Notes under the pieces: generated by a model
Told to the model about the DNA's origin: nothing
The model's database searches: none
Seen by the model: only the letters and a program-made list of their open reading frames with translations
Source of the DNA: JAPLFM01 sp964650885
GTDB lineage: Bacteria; Bacteroidota; Ignavibacteria; Kapaibacteriales; UBA2268
Assembly: GCA_964650885.1 (NCBI GenBank)
Contig: CAZYXG010000011.1
Coordinates: forward strand, 1 to 56,443
Direction: 5' to 3'
Length of the DNA stretch: 56,443 nucleotides
Made by a program: the position numbers and the translations under genes
Shown here: one piece after another, positions 17,292-26,499 of the stretch
Layout: each line of letters begins with the position of its first letter
Numbering within the stretch: the stretch's first letter is position 1

Positions 17292-19151
17292 TTATACAGT
17301 TGCAAGTTCCATAAATTCATACATACGGGCCATAAAGTCAGCTGGGTTTTTCATGTTGCCATCTAGCAATAAAGCACCATCATATAGTTGACTTACTGCT
17401 TTCTGTACTTTCTCTTCGCTAGCACCATCAGTAATCATTTTGGAAATATTTTGAATAAGCTTATGTTCTGTATTGATTTCCAAAATTTTCTTTGAGCCAG
17501 AAAAATCTTTATCCATCATCATCATCATTCGCTCCATTTGAGCATCCATTCCCATTTTGCCAGCCACTAAGGTAACTGGTGATTCAACTAATCGTTTAGA
17601 AGAAACTATATCTTCGACTTTATCGCCTATTATTTCTTTAAATTTAGCAATTAGATTATCAGTTGTTTCTTTGTTTTCTTCAGTCTCTGACTCATTATTT
17701 TTAAGTTCAGCTTTTTCTATTGATTTCAGTTTTTTGCCAGAAAATTCATCAATAAATGGAATGATGAATATATCCATCGGGTCGGTAAGCACAAGCACTT
17801 CAATATCTTTTTTCTTGAAAACTTCAAGATTAGGATTTTTCAAAGCTAAATCTTTATTTGCAGCAGTAATGTAATAGATTTCTGTTTGTTCTTCTTTGAA
17901 ATTATTCACATAATCAGCCAAAGAGATTTCTTCTCCATCGGGCGAATGAGTAGTTTCAAATCGCAATAGATTTACAATTTTCTCTTTGTTTGTGAAATCT
18001 GCATTCACACCAGATTTGAATAAGCTTCCAAAGTTTTTATAGAATAATTTGTACTTATCTTTCTCATTTTGGCTCATTTCATCTAGGAAATTCAAAATGC
18101 GTGTGGTAAGTATGTTTTTAATTTTTGTCATCACTGGAGATGATTGAGTAACTTCTCTCGATACATTCAAAGGCAAATCTTCAGTATCCACAACTCCACG
18201 AACAAATTTCAAGTAATCAGGCAATAGATTTTTAGAATCTTCTTGGATGAATACTCTATTTGTATAAAGGTGCAATCCTTTATCAAATTCTTGAGAAAAC
18301 ATATTGTTTGGAGCAGTAGCAGGAATAAAAAGCAATGATTTGAAGTTCACTGTTCCTTCTATATTCAAATGCAAATGTGTCATTGGCTCTTGGTAATCGT
18401 GAGTAATGAATTTATAAAATTCAACTATCTCTTCATTTGTTAAACTATCTTTCGATTTCTGCCAAATTGCAGTTACTTTGTTAGCTTTTTCGTCGTTCAA
18501 ATAAACATCAAATTCCACAAAGTTTGAATATTTTTTCAAAACTTCTTTAATTTTCCATTCTTCAGCAAACTCTTTGTATTCATCTTTCAATTTGAAAGAG
18601 ATTTTAGTCCCACGAGTTGATTTTTCAGATTCGCTAATTGTGAATTTATCTTCGCCATTCGATTTCCAAAGCCAAGATTTTCCATCTAAATCAGAATTTC
18701 TTGTTTCAACCGTCACTTCATCAGTAACCATAAAAACAGAATAGAAACCTACTCCAAACTGACCAATCATTTGACCGTCATTATTTTCTTTGTTTTGCTT
18801 GAGTTGGTTTATAAATTCTAATGTGCCTGACTTTGCTATTGTTCCTAGTTGGTTAACTAATTCTTCTTTATTCATACCGATACCAGTATCTTCTATTGAA
18901 ATTTCTTGTGTATCTTTATTCAAAGAAATTGAAATTTTCAATTCAGTTTCAGCATCAAGTACGTTGTTTTCTGTTAGCTTTTTAAATCTAATTTTATTTA
19001 AAGCATCGGAAGAATTAGAAACTAATTCTCTTAGGAATACTTCAGGGTTTGTATAAAGTGAATGAATGATTAAATTCAGCAACTGTTTCATTTCAGCTTT
19101 GAATTCGAACTCACCATTTTGCAAATTTTCTTTTTTTACTTCTTCACTCAT
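17292..19151 (-). CDS. htpG: Molecular chaperone HtpG (Hsp90)
   Basis: Bacterial Hsp90, 619 residues, an ATP-dependent cytosolic chaperone dimer. The start at 19151 (MSEEVKKENLQNGEFEFKAE) is preferred because GAGGT lies 8 nt upstream; a longer open frame to 19268 would run into the divergent gene's start. The GHKL ATPase domain shows LFLRELVSNSSDALNKIRF-type sequence (VFLRELVSNSSDALNK), ISIEDTGIGMNKEEL, GTIAKSG and GQFGVGFYSVFMV. The middle domain has the conserved FIPATAPNN..., LYTNRVFI, PDYLKFVRGVVDTEDLPLNVSRE segments. The C-terminal dimerisation domain is present and intact. No CIRCE-like operator is seen upstream. Confidence 0.97.
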   Translation of the reverse strand: MSEEVKKENLQNGEFEFKAEMKQLLNLIIHSLYTNPEVFLRELVSNSSDALNKIRFKKLTENNVLDAETELKISISLNKDTQEISIEDTGIGMNKEELVNQLGTIAKSGTLEFINQLKQNKENNDGQMIGQFGVGFYSVFMVTDEVTVETRNSDLDGKSWLWKSNGEDKFTISESEKSTRGTKISFKLKDEYKEFAEEWKIKEVLKKYSNFVEFDVYLNDEKANKVTAIWQKSKDSLTNEEIVEFYKFITHDYQEPMTHLHLNIEGTVNFKSLLFIPATAPNNMFSQEFDKGLHLYTNRVFIQEDSKNLLPDYLKFVRGVVDTEDLPLNVSREVTQSSPVMTKIKNILTTRILNFLDEMSQNEKDKYKLFYKNFGSLFKSGVNADFTNKEKIVNLLRFETTHSPDGEEISLADYVNNFKEEQTEIYYITAANKDLALKNPNLEVFKKKDIEVLVLTDPMDIFIIPFIDEFSGKKLKSIEKAELKNNESETEENKETTDNLIAKFKEIIGDKVEDIVSSKRLVESPVTLVAGKMGMDAQMERMMMMMDKDFSGSKKILEINTEHKLIQNISKMITDGASEEKVQKAVSQLYDGALLLDGNMKNPADFMARMYEFMELATV

Positions 19152-19226
19152 TATTTTTACCTCATTAAATTTATTAAAACTTCGTCTTTGACGTGAATTA
19201 AAGCTAATTATTGAATGCTTTTTAAT

Positions 19227-19234
19227 TATTTTTG
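19227..19234 (+). promoter_or_regulatory. Possible -7 element for the PBP4-type gene
   Basis: TATTTTTG matches TAnnTTTG and lies 34 nt before the start at 19268. No good -33 element is visible at the right distance. Confidence 0.3.
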
Positions 19235-19267
19235 TTAAATAAACAACTGCAAAAACAACTTTTAACA

Positions 19268-20797
19268 ATGAAAAGATTTCTCATATTTGCCATTTTGAAT
19301 CTTACTTTAATTGTAAGTTCAATACAAGCTCAGACATTTACTCAAAGTTTACCTTCTAAAACTTTGACAAATACTTCTGTCCAATGGAAAAATATCAATG
19401 ATTTGCAAAAAGATATTGATGAACTTTTGGAAAGCTCCGATTTGAAGAATTCTCAAGTTGGCATTTATGTGCAATCTATTCAGTCTGGTGAAGAAATTTA
19501 CAAAAGAAACCACGAAAAGAATTTTATACCAGCTTCAACTAGTAAGTTAATTACTTCATCGGCCGCACTTGACATTTTGGGGACTGATTTCCAATTCAAT
19601 ACAGAAATGTATTTGGCTGGCGAAACAGATGTAAATGGAGAATTCAAAGGAAACATAATTATCCGTGGCTTTGGTGACCCCACTAATTCTCAGTATTACA
19701 CTAACAATCCATATAATATTTTCGATGAATTCATAGATAAACTTGATTCGCTTGGCATTAAGTCTATAAAAGGAAATATAATTGGCGATGATTCATATTT
19801 GGATAATCAATATTATGGGCAAGGCTGGGCTTGGGACGATATGATTTTTCCATATTCTGCTCAAATAAATGCAATAAACTTTATGGATAATAAAATTGAT
19901 TGTATAGTAGAGCAAGGCGATTCCATTGGTTTGAACGCCAAGATTAGGATTGTTCCAGACAATAATTACGTTAGAGTTATCAACAATGTGAAAACTGTTC
20001 TAAAAACTGAAGTTTCTGAAATATTTGCTGCTCGAGATGCAATTACAAATATCATAACTCTTTCTGGTAGTGTGGGCTTCGATTCTCTCAAAAAAGAAAA
20101 TTCTATTGTTTCGGTTGCTGTTGACAATCCAACTTTGTATTTCTTGAATATTTTCAAAGATAGAATTTTGAAACGAAAAATCAAATATAGAGGTGCTTTG
20201 CTGGATATTGATGATTTGAACGATAGACCATTCTATCCTAAATTGAAACAAGTATGTCAAATTTTCAGCAAGAATCTAACCGAAGTAGTCAAGGACATTA
20301 ATAAAAATTCTAATAATTTAACTGCGGAAATTATTCTAAAAACAATTGGTAAAGAAGTAACTGGCACAGGCAGTACAAAGAAAGGTATCGAACAAATATC
20401 GAAATACTTATCTAAAATGGGCATTAGCTTCGATAACATTGGTTATTTAGATGGCTCTGGGCTTTCGAGATTAAACTTAATTTCTCCTGTTAATCAAGTT
20501 CGTCTATTGAGCGAAATACAAAAAATGCCTTATAAAGATATTTTTATGAATTCTCTTGCACAACCTGGGGAGATTGGCACATTAAAACGCAGAATGACTA
20601 AAACATTAGCAGAAGGAAATTTGTTTGCGAAAACTGGCTCTATGGATAATGTTGCTTGTATTTGTGGATATGCAAAAACCAAGGACAAAGAGCTATTTGC
20701 ATTTTCAATAATGATTAATAACTTCACTGTCCCTGGGAATTTAGTTCGCAATATTCAAGATTTGATATGTATGCGACTTGCAGGATTCAAAAGATAA
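19268..20797 (+). CDS. dacB: D-alanyl-D-alanine carboxypeptidase/endopeptidase (PBP4, S13 family)
   Basis: A 509-residue periplasmic penicillin-binding protein of family S13 that trims or opens peptidoglycan cross-links. The start at 19268 gives a signal peptide (MKRFLIFAILNLTLIVSSIQ, cleaved after AQA-like sequence). Active-site motifs: SxxK at Ser90-Lys93 (ASTSKL), the YLDGSGLSRLN segment carrying the second catalytic motif, and KTG in LFAKTGSMDNV. The large insertion between SxxK and the second motif is typical of DacB. The gene is divergent from htpG with 116 nt between starts, and ends one base before the convergent M32 peptidase stop. Confidence 0.94.
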   Translation: MKRFLIFAILNLTLIVSSIQAQTFTQSLPSKTLTNTSVQWKNINDLQKDIDELLESSDLKNSQVGIYVQSIQSGEEIYKRNHEKNFIPASTSKLITSSAALDILGTDFQFNTEMYLAGETDVNGEFKGNIIIRGFGDPTNSQYYTNNPYNIFDEFIDKLDSLGIKSIKGNIIGDDSYLDNQYYGQGWAWDDMIFPYSAQINAINFMDNKIDCIVEQGDSIGLNAKIRIVPDNNYVRVINNVKTVLKTEVSEIFAARDAITNIITLSGSVGFDSLKKENSIVSVAVDNPTLYFLNIFKDRILKRKIKYRGALLDIDDLNDRPFYPKLKQVCQIFSKNLTEVVKDINKNSNNLTAEIILKTIGKEVTGTGSTKKGIEQISKYLSKMGISFDNIGYLDGSGLSRLNLISPVNQVRLLSEIQKMPYKDIFMNSLAQPGEIGTLKRRMTKTLAEGNLFAKTGSMDNVACICGYAKTKDKELFAFSIMINNFTVPGNLVRNIQDLICMRLAGFKR

Positions 20798-20798
20798 T

Positions 20799-22319
20799 TT
20801 AACTATAAATTTTGTCTAATTTATCTTCCAAGTAACTCACAAAATCAATTGAATTTAAGTTCTTATTTGCAACATTTTGAATAATTTGTTTAGGTGTTTT
20901 TAACCGTCCCCACTGATGAATGTTGTTACGCAACCAAGTTCTTAAAGTCATGAATTCACCATTTTTAACGTTTTGCCAAACATCAAATTCAATTTCCATT
21001 TGTTTCATCAAACTTGCTGCATAGAGTTTGCCAAGCGAATATGTAGGGAAGTAGCCAAATCCACCAAATGACCAATGAATATCCTGCAAGCAACCATTAT
21101 TGTTGTTTTCTATTGTAAGTCCAGTCATCTCTTTGAAAAGCTCATTCCATCGCTCAGGAATATCTTTTGTTTTTAACTTACGATTGATTAACTCATTCTC
21201 TATTTCAAACCTAAGTATTATGTGTAAGTTGTAAGTTAATTCATCTGATTCAGTTCTAATGAATGAATAAGACACTTGATTACATACTTTATACATATCC
21301 ATTTCGCTTACTTCACTAAATTCACTTGGAAAATATTTGCGTAGCAATGGCATTGCCCAAACCCAAAACTCAAGACTGCGGCAAATGTTGTTCTCCCAAA
21401 TTAAAGATTGAGATTCGTGAATGCCAAGAGAAGTACCTTCTTCGGCAAAAGTGTTGTAAAGCGAATTATCTATCCCTTGTTCGTATAGCCCGTGTCCAAC
21501 TTCGTGTATTGTGCTATAAAGTGCATTGAAAATATCTTTTGTGTCGAAACGAGTTGTAATTCTTACATCATATTTTGAAAAAGAAGTGGTAAAAGGGTGG
21601 TGCGATTCGTCCAATCGGCCATTAAAAAAATCGAAACAAAGAGCTTTTGCAATTTCTTTGCAAAGTTTCAATTGTTTTTTTTTCGATAGATTGAATTTAT
21701 CAGCATTGGGCAATTGAAAATTTTCTTTACTTATGTACTTCTTGCTTAATCGAATAGTTTCAGTTTTTAAATTGCTGAAAATTTCAGAAATACTATCGTA
21801 ATTTGCTCCTTCTTCATATTCATTTAAAAGTGCGTTGTATGGATTCTTTTCGTAGCCAAGGTGATTTGTTTTCTGTATTGTCAATTCAATTAAATTATCC
21901 AAATCTTTCTCGAACAAATTGAATTCACCTTTTTTTCTAGCTTTTTTCCAGCTCTCGTTTGCTTTTGATTTTGCAATAGAATAATTTTCTACAAAACTGG
22001 TTGGTATTTTAGCATTTTTCTCATAATCTTTCACAAATATTTCAAGCATTCTTTGATGATGAGAGCTTCTTTCAGCTTTGTTGTTTTTTATTTTGTCAAC
22101 AAGTTTTTTAGTATCGTCATTTATGAAAAGTTTATGTTCTAAAATTTCTAATGTCTGCGATTGTTTAGCCCTTGCTTCCCAAGAGCCATCGGGCATATAA
22201 GTTTCCTGATCCCAACCCAATAAAGCATTTATTCTGCGTAAATCAGAAATATCGGACATAATCGTCAGCACTGTCTGAAATAAAGGATCTTCAATTTTTT
22301 TGTTGATTATTGAGTTCAT
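20799..22319 (-). CDS. M32 family metallocarboxypeptidase
   Basis: A 506-residue thermostable-carboxypeptidase-1-type (Taq) zinc peptidase, cytosolic, releasing C-terminal residues broadly. Family motifs are complete: HPFT (241-244), DVRITTRFD, the zinc-binding HEVGH (272-276), HESQS (301-305) with its glutamate ligand, and GTFAEEGTS-like NTFAEEGTSLGIHESQS. The near-C-terminal IHWSFGGFGYFPTYSLG matches the conserved WxxGxxGYFPTYxLG. Its start is only 15 nt from the divergent CPBP protease start, so each promoter must lie in or near the other gene. Confidence 0.95.
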   Translation of the reverse strand: MNSIINKKIEDPLFQTVLTIMSDISDLRRINALLGWDQETYMPDGSWEARAKQSQTLEILEHKLFINDDTKKLVDKIKNNKAERSSHHQRMLEIFVKDYEKNAKIPTSFVENYSIAKSKANESWKKARKKGEFNLFEKDLDNLIELTIQKTNHLGYEKNPYNALLNEYEEGANYDSISEIFSNLKTETIRLSKKYISKENFQLPNADKFNLSKKKQLKLCKEIAKALCFDFFNGRLDESHHPFTTSFSKYDVRITTRFDTKDIFNALYSTIHEVGHGLYEQGIDNSLYNTFAEEGTSLGIHESQSLIWENNICRSLEFWVWAMPLLRKYFPSEFSEVSEMDMYKVCNQVSYSFIRTESDELTYNLHIILRFEIENELINRKLKTKDIPERWNELFKEMTGLTIENNNNGCLQDIHWSFGGFGYFPTYSLGKLYAASLMKQMEIEFDVWQNVKNGEFMTLRTWLRNNIHQWGRLKTPKQIIQNVANKNLNSIDFVSYLEDKLDKIYS

Positions 22320-22334
22320 TTTTTAAATTTAGTT

Positions 22335-22970
22335 ATGAAAAAATTAATAATTGGTGTTTTCCTCGGTGCTTTTTTCTGGTTTTTTATGTTTAGTAGTTTT
22401 CCAGATATAGCTTTCCAAATTCATAATCATTACTTTTGGTATGCAATGACTTTTGCTACAATCTTTTTGAGCACATATTCACTAATAAATCAAAAAGAAA
22501 GACTTAAAACAATCTTCCAAATTAATAAAAAATTTATTCTCATCGGCATAATACACGCAATTATTCTTTATGGTATCTCCAGATTGGGTGTTTTTGTGAT
22601 TACAAATTTTTTTAGTTTTGCTAGCGGTCAGCTTCAAGCAATCTACTCCACAAAAGCACAAGCGTCACCAATGCTTATAGCTCCTTTACTTTTTTTCATA
22701 ATTGGTCCATCGGAAGAAATATTCTGGCGTGGATACGTACAAGATAAGTTTATGGAATTTTTTGGAGATAAGAAAGGTTGGTTGATTACAACAGCAATTT
22801 ATTCACTTATACACATTTGGGCGTTGAATCCTATGCTAATGCTTGCCGCAATTGTATTAGGGCTTCATTGGGGCTTTTTGTATATGAAATATAAGTCAAT
22901 TATTCCAGGATTAGTTTCCCATGCTATTTGGGATACATTAATTTTTGTTATATTGCCAGTCACAGTTTAA
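22335..22970 (+). CDS. CPBP family intramembrane metalloprotease (CAAX-like)
   Basis: A 211-residue polytopic membrane protein of the Abi/CPBP family. The signature motif is EExxWR at Glu127-Glu128 and Arg132 (GPSEEIFWRGYV), followed by His160 in YSLIHIWAL and His196 in GLVSHAIWD, giving the expected Glu/His metal-binding set. About six to seven hydrophobic segments are visible. Bacterial members act in peptide maturation, bacteriocin self-immunity or unknown proteolysis; nothing in the neighbourhood points to a substrate. It lies 31 nt before the quinone oxidoreductase gene and may share its transcript. Confidence 0.88.
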   Translation: MKKLIIGVFLGAFFWFFMFSSFPDIAFQIHNHYFWYAMTFATIFLSTYSLINQKERLKTIFQINKKFILIGIIHAIILYGISRLGVFVITNFFSFASGQLQAIYSTKAQASPMLIAPLLFFIIGPSEEIFWRGYVQDKFMEFFGDKKGWLITTAIYSLIHIWALNPMLMLAAIVLGLHWGFLYMKYKSIIPGLVSHAIWDTLIFVILPVTV

Positions 22971-23001
22971 TGTATTCTCAATAAATGATATTTTAAGCGA
23001 T

Positions 23002-24030
23002 ATGAAAGCAGTTCTATTGAATAATCACGGCGGTCCAGAAGTATTGGAATATGTCGAAAAATTCCCAATGCCTGAAATTAAACAGAATGAAGTTTTAATA
23101 AGAGTTAAAGCAACTTCATTAAATCAAGTAGATACTGTTTTAAGAAAGGGCTATCCTGGAATGTCGCTAAATTATCCTCATATAATTGGTGGCGATATTG
23201 CTGGCGAAGTCTTTGCAATTGGAGCAGGAGTTAGTGAAGAGCTTATAAATGCAAGGGTAGTTGTCTATCCTATAGTTCTTCCAGAAATAAAAGACCCAAA
23301 ATATAAAGGAAGAGAGCATTTGAATGCTGGCTGGAAATATTTTGGTATGCACATTAATGGTTCTTATTGCGAATATGTAGCAGTTCCAGCTGAAAATTGC
23401 ATTCGTATTCCTAATGAAATATCTTTTGAAGAAGCTGCTTGCTTGCCTATTGCTGGACTAACTGCATATAGTGGTTTGGTTAATGTAGGAAGACTTAAAG
23501 AGAAAGAAACTTTTATGATATGGGGTGGCTCTGGTGGAATGGGTACTATGGCAATCCAAATAGCAAAAGCAAGCGGAGCAATTGTAGTAGCAACTTGTAA
23601 TAGCGATGAGAAAGTAGAGTTTCTGAAAAATTTAGGTGCAGACTATGTCTTCAATAGAGAAACCGATGATATAGTTACAGAAGTAAAAGCTTTATTTCCA
23701 AAAGGGATTGATTTGATTTTGGACTATGTTGGCCCTGCCACATTCGATAAATCATTCCAAATAGTTGCCACAGGTGGTAAAATAATTCTTTGCGGAATGA
23801 TTACGGGTAGAGAAGTTACTTTCAATATTCAACAAACCTATTTCAGACAAATTTCAATTTGCGGCTTCTATCTTGGAGCAATGCACGATTTCTATAATCT
23901 TATGCAACTTGTGATAGCTGGAGAAGTGAAGCCAATTATTCACAAAGTATATGATTTGAAAGATATTCAGCAAGCCCATAAAGATTTGGATGAAGGTAAT
24001 TTCATTGGCAAATTAGTTGTCAGAATTTAA
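23002..24030 (+). CDS. Zinc-type alcohol dehydrogenase-like / quinone oxidoreductase
   Basis: A 342-residue medium-chain dehydrogenase/reductase. The start at 23002 (MKAVLLNNHGGPEVLEYVEK) is preferred over the longer frame that overlaps the upstream protease gene, since the quinone oxidoreductase family starts this way. The N-terminal GroES-like domain includes EVLIRVKATSLNQVDTVLRKG and GGDIAGEVFAIGAGV. The Rossmann domain has GGSGGMGTMAIQIAKASGA near residue 152. No cysteine cluster for structural zinc is seen, which fits the QOR branch using NADPH. The physiological substrate is unknown. Confidence 0.9.
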   Translation: MKAVLLNNHGGPEVLEYVEKFPMPEIKQNEVLIRVKATSLNQVDTVLRKGYPGMSLNYPHIIGGDIAGEVFAIGAGVSEELINARVVVYPIVLPEIKDPKYKGREHLNAGWKYFGMHINGSYCEYVAVPAENCIRIPNEISFEEAACLPIAGLTAYSGLVNVGRLKEKETFMIWGGSGGMGTMAIQIAKASGAIVVATCNSDEKVEFLKNLGADYVFNRETDDIVTEVKALFPKGIDLILDYVGPATFDKSFQIVATGGKIILCGMITGREVTFNIQQTYFRQISICGFYLGAMHDFYNLMQLVIAGEVKPIIHKVYDLKDIQQAHKDLDEGNFIGKLVVRI

Positions 24031-24037
24031 AATTAGC

Positions 24038-24070
24038 AAAACAGCTCTTTAAATTTTAAAGAGCTGTTTT
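24038..24070. terminator. Bidirectional terminator
   Basis: A 13-bp perfect stem (AAAACAGCTCTTT / AAAGAGCTGTTTT) with a 7-nt loop lies between the convergent oxidoreductase and STAS genes; A and T runs on either side allow function in both directions. Confidence 0.88.
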
Positions 24071-24073
24071 TTG

Positions 24074-24436
24074 TTATTCTTCTTCGTCTTCTGTTTCTTC
24101 TAGCAAATCTGCAAAAACTTCATCTACATTAGCATAAATCACAAATAAATTATCTATTTGCGAAATTGACATTAATGTGTGGACAAGTTCATTTACTCCT
24201 ACTAAATACGTAGGTATATTGTGTTCTTTCAATTGTCTATGAGCCAATAGCAAAGCTCCTAGCCCTGCACTATCAATAGATTCAACTTTTGTAAGGTCTA
24301 AAATCATTGCATCAATATCGGGTTGGCAAACGATTAATATCTCTGCTTTTAAAGTTGAAGAAATTTCTCCAGTGATATTATCGTTATTTATAGTGAAAAT
24401 CACTATATTGTCTCTATGTTCTACTGTATATCTCAT
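24074..24436 (-). CDS. STAS-domain protein (anti-sigma factor antagonist-like)
   Basis: A 120-residue single STAS domain of the SpoIIAA/RsbV type. The phosphorylatable serine is Ser56 in the conserved SIDSAGLGALL, preceded by the MILDLTKVE strand. A short acidic tail (ETEDEEE) ends the protein. Such proteins bind an anti-sigma kinase when unphosphorylated and release a sigma factor or other partner. No anti-sigma kinase, phosphatase or sigma gene is adjacent. Its start is 6 nt from the probable start of the divergent GT9 gene. Confidence 0.9.
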   Translation of the reverse strand: MRYTVEHRDNIVIFTINNDNITGEISSTLKAEILIVCQPDIDAMILDLTKVESIDSAGLGALLLAHRQLKEHNIPTYLVGVNELVHTLMSISQIDNLFVIYANVDEVFADLLEETEDEEE

Positions 24437-24442
24437 TTTTTA

Positions 24443-25432
24443 TTGAAAACGGAAAATTTAAACAAAATTTTAATTATCAGATTATCTTCTTTAGGAGATG
24501 TAATCTTAGTTAGCTATTTAGCTAGATTACTGAAAAAACAATATCCCAAAGCAGAAATTTCTATTCTTACAGGCTTCCCTGAAGTCTTGGAATTCAATCC
24601 AAACATTGATAATATTTACGTTTATGTAAAAAGTAAACAAAATCAATACATAAAGTTATTCAAAAAAGAAGAAGGAAACAAGTTAAAAATTAATGACTTT
24701 GATTTTGTTATTGATTTGCAAAACAATAACCGCTCAAAGCAAATCTTATCTGGTTTCAATGGTAAGTTGTTCAAATACAATAAGAATAGACTTGAAAAGT
24801 TAAGAATAGTTTACACTAAATACAAACCCAAAAATATATCGCCAATTCCAATAAGATATGCTGAAACTGCAAAAGAATTGAACATAGAAGATGATAAACT
24901 CGGATTGGAATTTTTCCTGGCAAAACCCCAAACTAAGAACAATAAGTTAATTTCAATTGCAATTGGAGCTAAACATTTCACTAAAAGATACCCATTCGAG
25001 AAATATTTAGAAGTTAGCAAAGAACTAATAGCTCTTGGCTATGAAATTGCTTTTCTTGGTGGCAAAGAAGATTTAGAACATATTGATTCCAATAAAATCA
25101 AAGATTTGCAAATTGATAACTTAATTGGTATGTTAACAATACAAGAAACAGCAAATAAAATTGCTGAGAGTAAATTGCTTATTTCAAATGATTCTGCTCT
25201 TATGCATATTGCAGCTGGTTTGCAAGTGCCAATTGTAGCAATCTTTGGTTCAACAACACAAGATTTGGGCTTTGCTCCATTCAGAGTGGCACATAAAGTG
25301 ATAGAAGTAAATTTATCGTGCCGTCCTTGCAGTCATATAGGTAAAAGTAAGTGTCCCAAAAAACATTTCAATTGTATGATGTTGATTTCGCCCAAAATGA
25401 TTGTGGATAGTGCAATAAGTTTAATAAATTAA
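24443..25432 (+). CDS. Glycosyltransferase family 9 (heptosyltransferase-like)
   Basis: A 329-residue GT9 enzyme, usually adding heptose or a related sugar to lipopolysaccharide core at the inner face of the inner membrane. The N-terminal signature is ILIIRLSSLGDVILVSYLAR. The C-terminal nucleotide-sugar domain has KRYPFEKYLEV, LISNDSALMHIAAGLQVPIV and IFGSTTQDLGFAP, followed by a cysteine-containing tail CRPCSHIGKSKCPKKHFNCM typical of the family. The start is uncertain: an ATG at 24416 lies inside the divergent STAS gene, while TTG at 24443 gives KTENLNKILIIRL and avoids the overlap, so I use it. No other LPS-core gene is adjacent. Confidence 0.88.
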   Translation: MKTENLNKILIIRLSSLGDVILVSYLARLLKKQYPKAEISILTGFPEVLEFNPNIDNIYVYVKSKQNQYIKLFKKEEGNKLKINDFDFVIDLQNNNRSKQILSGFNGKLFKYNKNRLEKLRIVYTKYKPKNISPIPIRYAETAKELNIEDDKLGLEFFLAKPQTKNNKLISIAIGAKHFTKRYPFEKYLEVSKELIALGYEIAFLGGKEDLEHIDSNKIKDLQIDNLIGMLTIQETANKIAESKLLISNDSALMHIAAGLQVPIVAIFGSTTQDLGFAPFRVAHKVIEVNLSCRPCSHIGKSKCPKKHFNCMMLISPKMIVDSAISLIN

Positions 25433-25456
25433 TTTTCTCAATTAATCACTTTTCAG

Positions 25457-25464
25457 TAAGTTTG
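25457..25464 (+). promoter_or_regulatory. Possible -7 element for Gfo/Idh gene
   Basis: TAAGTTTG matches TAnnTTTG, 22 nt before the start at 25487. A TTTC at 25434-25437 is a weak -33 candidate with 19-nt spacing. Confidence 0.35.
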
Positions 25465-25486
25465 ATAAAAAATAAATGGCAATCAA

Positions 25487-26485
25487 ATGAAACAAATCGG
25501 AATAGGAATCATTGGAGCAGGAGAAATTGCTCAAAATTTCCACTTACCAATACTAAAAAATATACCTAATGTCAACTTATTAGCAATATGTGATAGAATT
25601 CATTCTAAAGCAGAAAGCATTGCTAATAAATTTGAAATCCCATTTATTTGTAATAGTGTCGAAGAAATGCTTTCTCTCGATGATTTAGATGGAGTTATGA
25701 TTATGGCTCCAACTGATTTGCATACTGAATTTGCAATAGCCGCAATTGAAAGCAATAAAAGTGTATTTATTGAAAAACCAATAGCTAAAAACCTTCACGA
25801 AACTGAGCTTATTCGCAATGCTACATTGCATAACAATTCTAAAGTTATGGTAGGAATGAGCCAAAGATTTCGCCAAGATGCTAGAGTTTTGAAATCTTTC
25901 ATTAATAATGGTGAATTAGGAGAAGTTTTCTATATCAAATCTGGTTGGCTTCAAAAAAAACAAAGACAGGGCTGGAAAGAAGATGTTTCCAAATCTGGCG
26001 GTGGTGTGCTAATGGATTTGGGTTTGTCGCTAATAGATTCAATTCTATGGATGTTTGATTTTGCAGAAGTTGAATCTGTATTAGCTAATAATTTTTCTCG
26101 AACTGTATCAATTGCAGAAGATATATCTGTAGGTACGATTAAGTTTAAGAATGGAGCAATTGCCACTCTTGAATGTAGCTGGTCACTCTATTCAAAAATA
26201 TCTAATTTCTATTTCAATGTCTATGGCAAAGAAGGCAGTGCAATGATTAACCCATTGCAACTATTTAAGAAAAATGGAGATTTGCTTCAACCACAGACTA
26301 ATTCAAACAAAATTACGAATTTGCAAATTCACCAGAAGTCCTACGAAACAGAGCTAAAACATTTTGTTAATTCAGTTGCTGGTTTAGTGCCTGTGATTTC
26401 AACAATTGAAGAATCGTATATATCAATGAAAGTCTTAGATGCACTATATACATCGGCAAATGAAAACACAGCAATATATTTGTAA
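25487..26485 (+). CDS. Gfo/Idh/MocA family oxidoreductase
   Basis: A 332-residue NAD(P)-dependent oxidoreductase. The N-terminal Rossmann fold has GIGIIGAGEIAQNFHLPIL with its GxGxxA/G pattern; the family EKP motif appears in FIEKPIAKNLHE near residue 97. The C-terminal alpha/beta domain includes GGGVLMDLGLSLIDSILWMF, where the family usually has GGxxxDxGxHxxD; the catalytic histidine position reads Leu-Ser-Leu here, so the usual His appears replaced. Substrates in this family are mostly sugars or inositols; none can be assigned. Monocistronic, ending 14 nt before the convergent dnaJ-like stop. Confidence 0.88.
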   Translation: MKQIGIGIIGAGEIAQNFHLPILKNIPNVNLLAICDRIHSKAESIANKFEIPFICNSVEEMLSLDDLDGVMIMAPTDLHTEFAIAAIESNKSVFIEKPIAKNLHETELIRNATLHNNSKVMVGMSQRFRQDARVLKSFINNGELGEVFYIKSGWLQKKQRQGWKEDVSKSGGGVLMDLGLSLIDSILWMFDFAEVESVLANNFSRTVSIAEDISVGTIKFKNGAIATLECSWSLYSKISNFYFNVYGKEGSAMINPLQLFKKNGDLLQPQTNSNKITNLQIHQKSYETELKHFVNSVAGLVPVISTIEESYISMKVLDALYTSANENTAIYL

Positions 26486-26499
26486 AAGTTATAAAAATA

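Noticed and set aside
17557..17874. Plus-strand 105-residue open frame inside htpG
   Set aside because: Ser/Ile-rich antisense translation of a conserved htpG region; htpG is clearly the real gene.
19152..19267. CIRCE heat-shock operator upstream of htpG
   Set aside because: The TTAGCACTC-N9-GAGTGCTAA pattern is absent.
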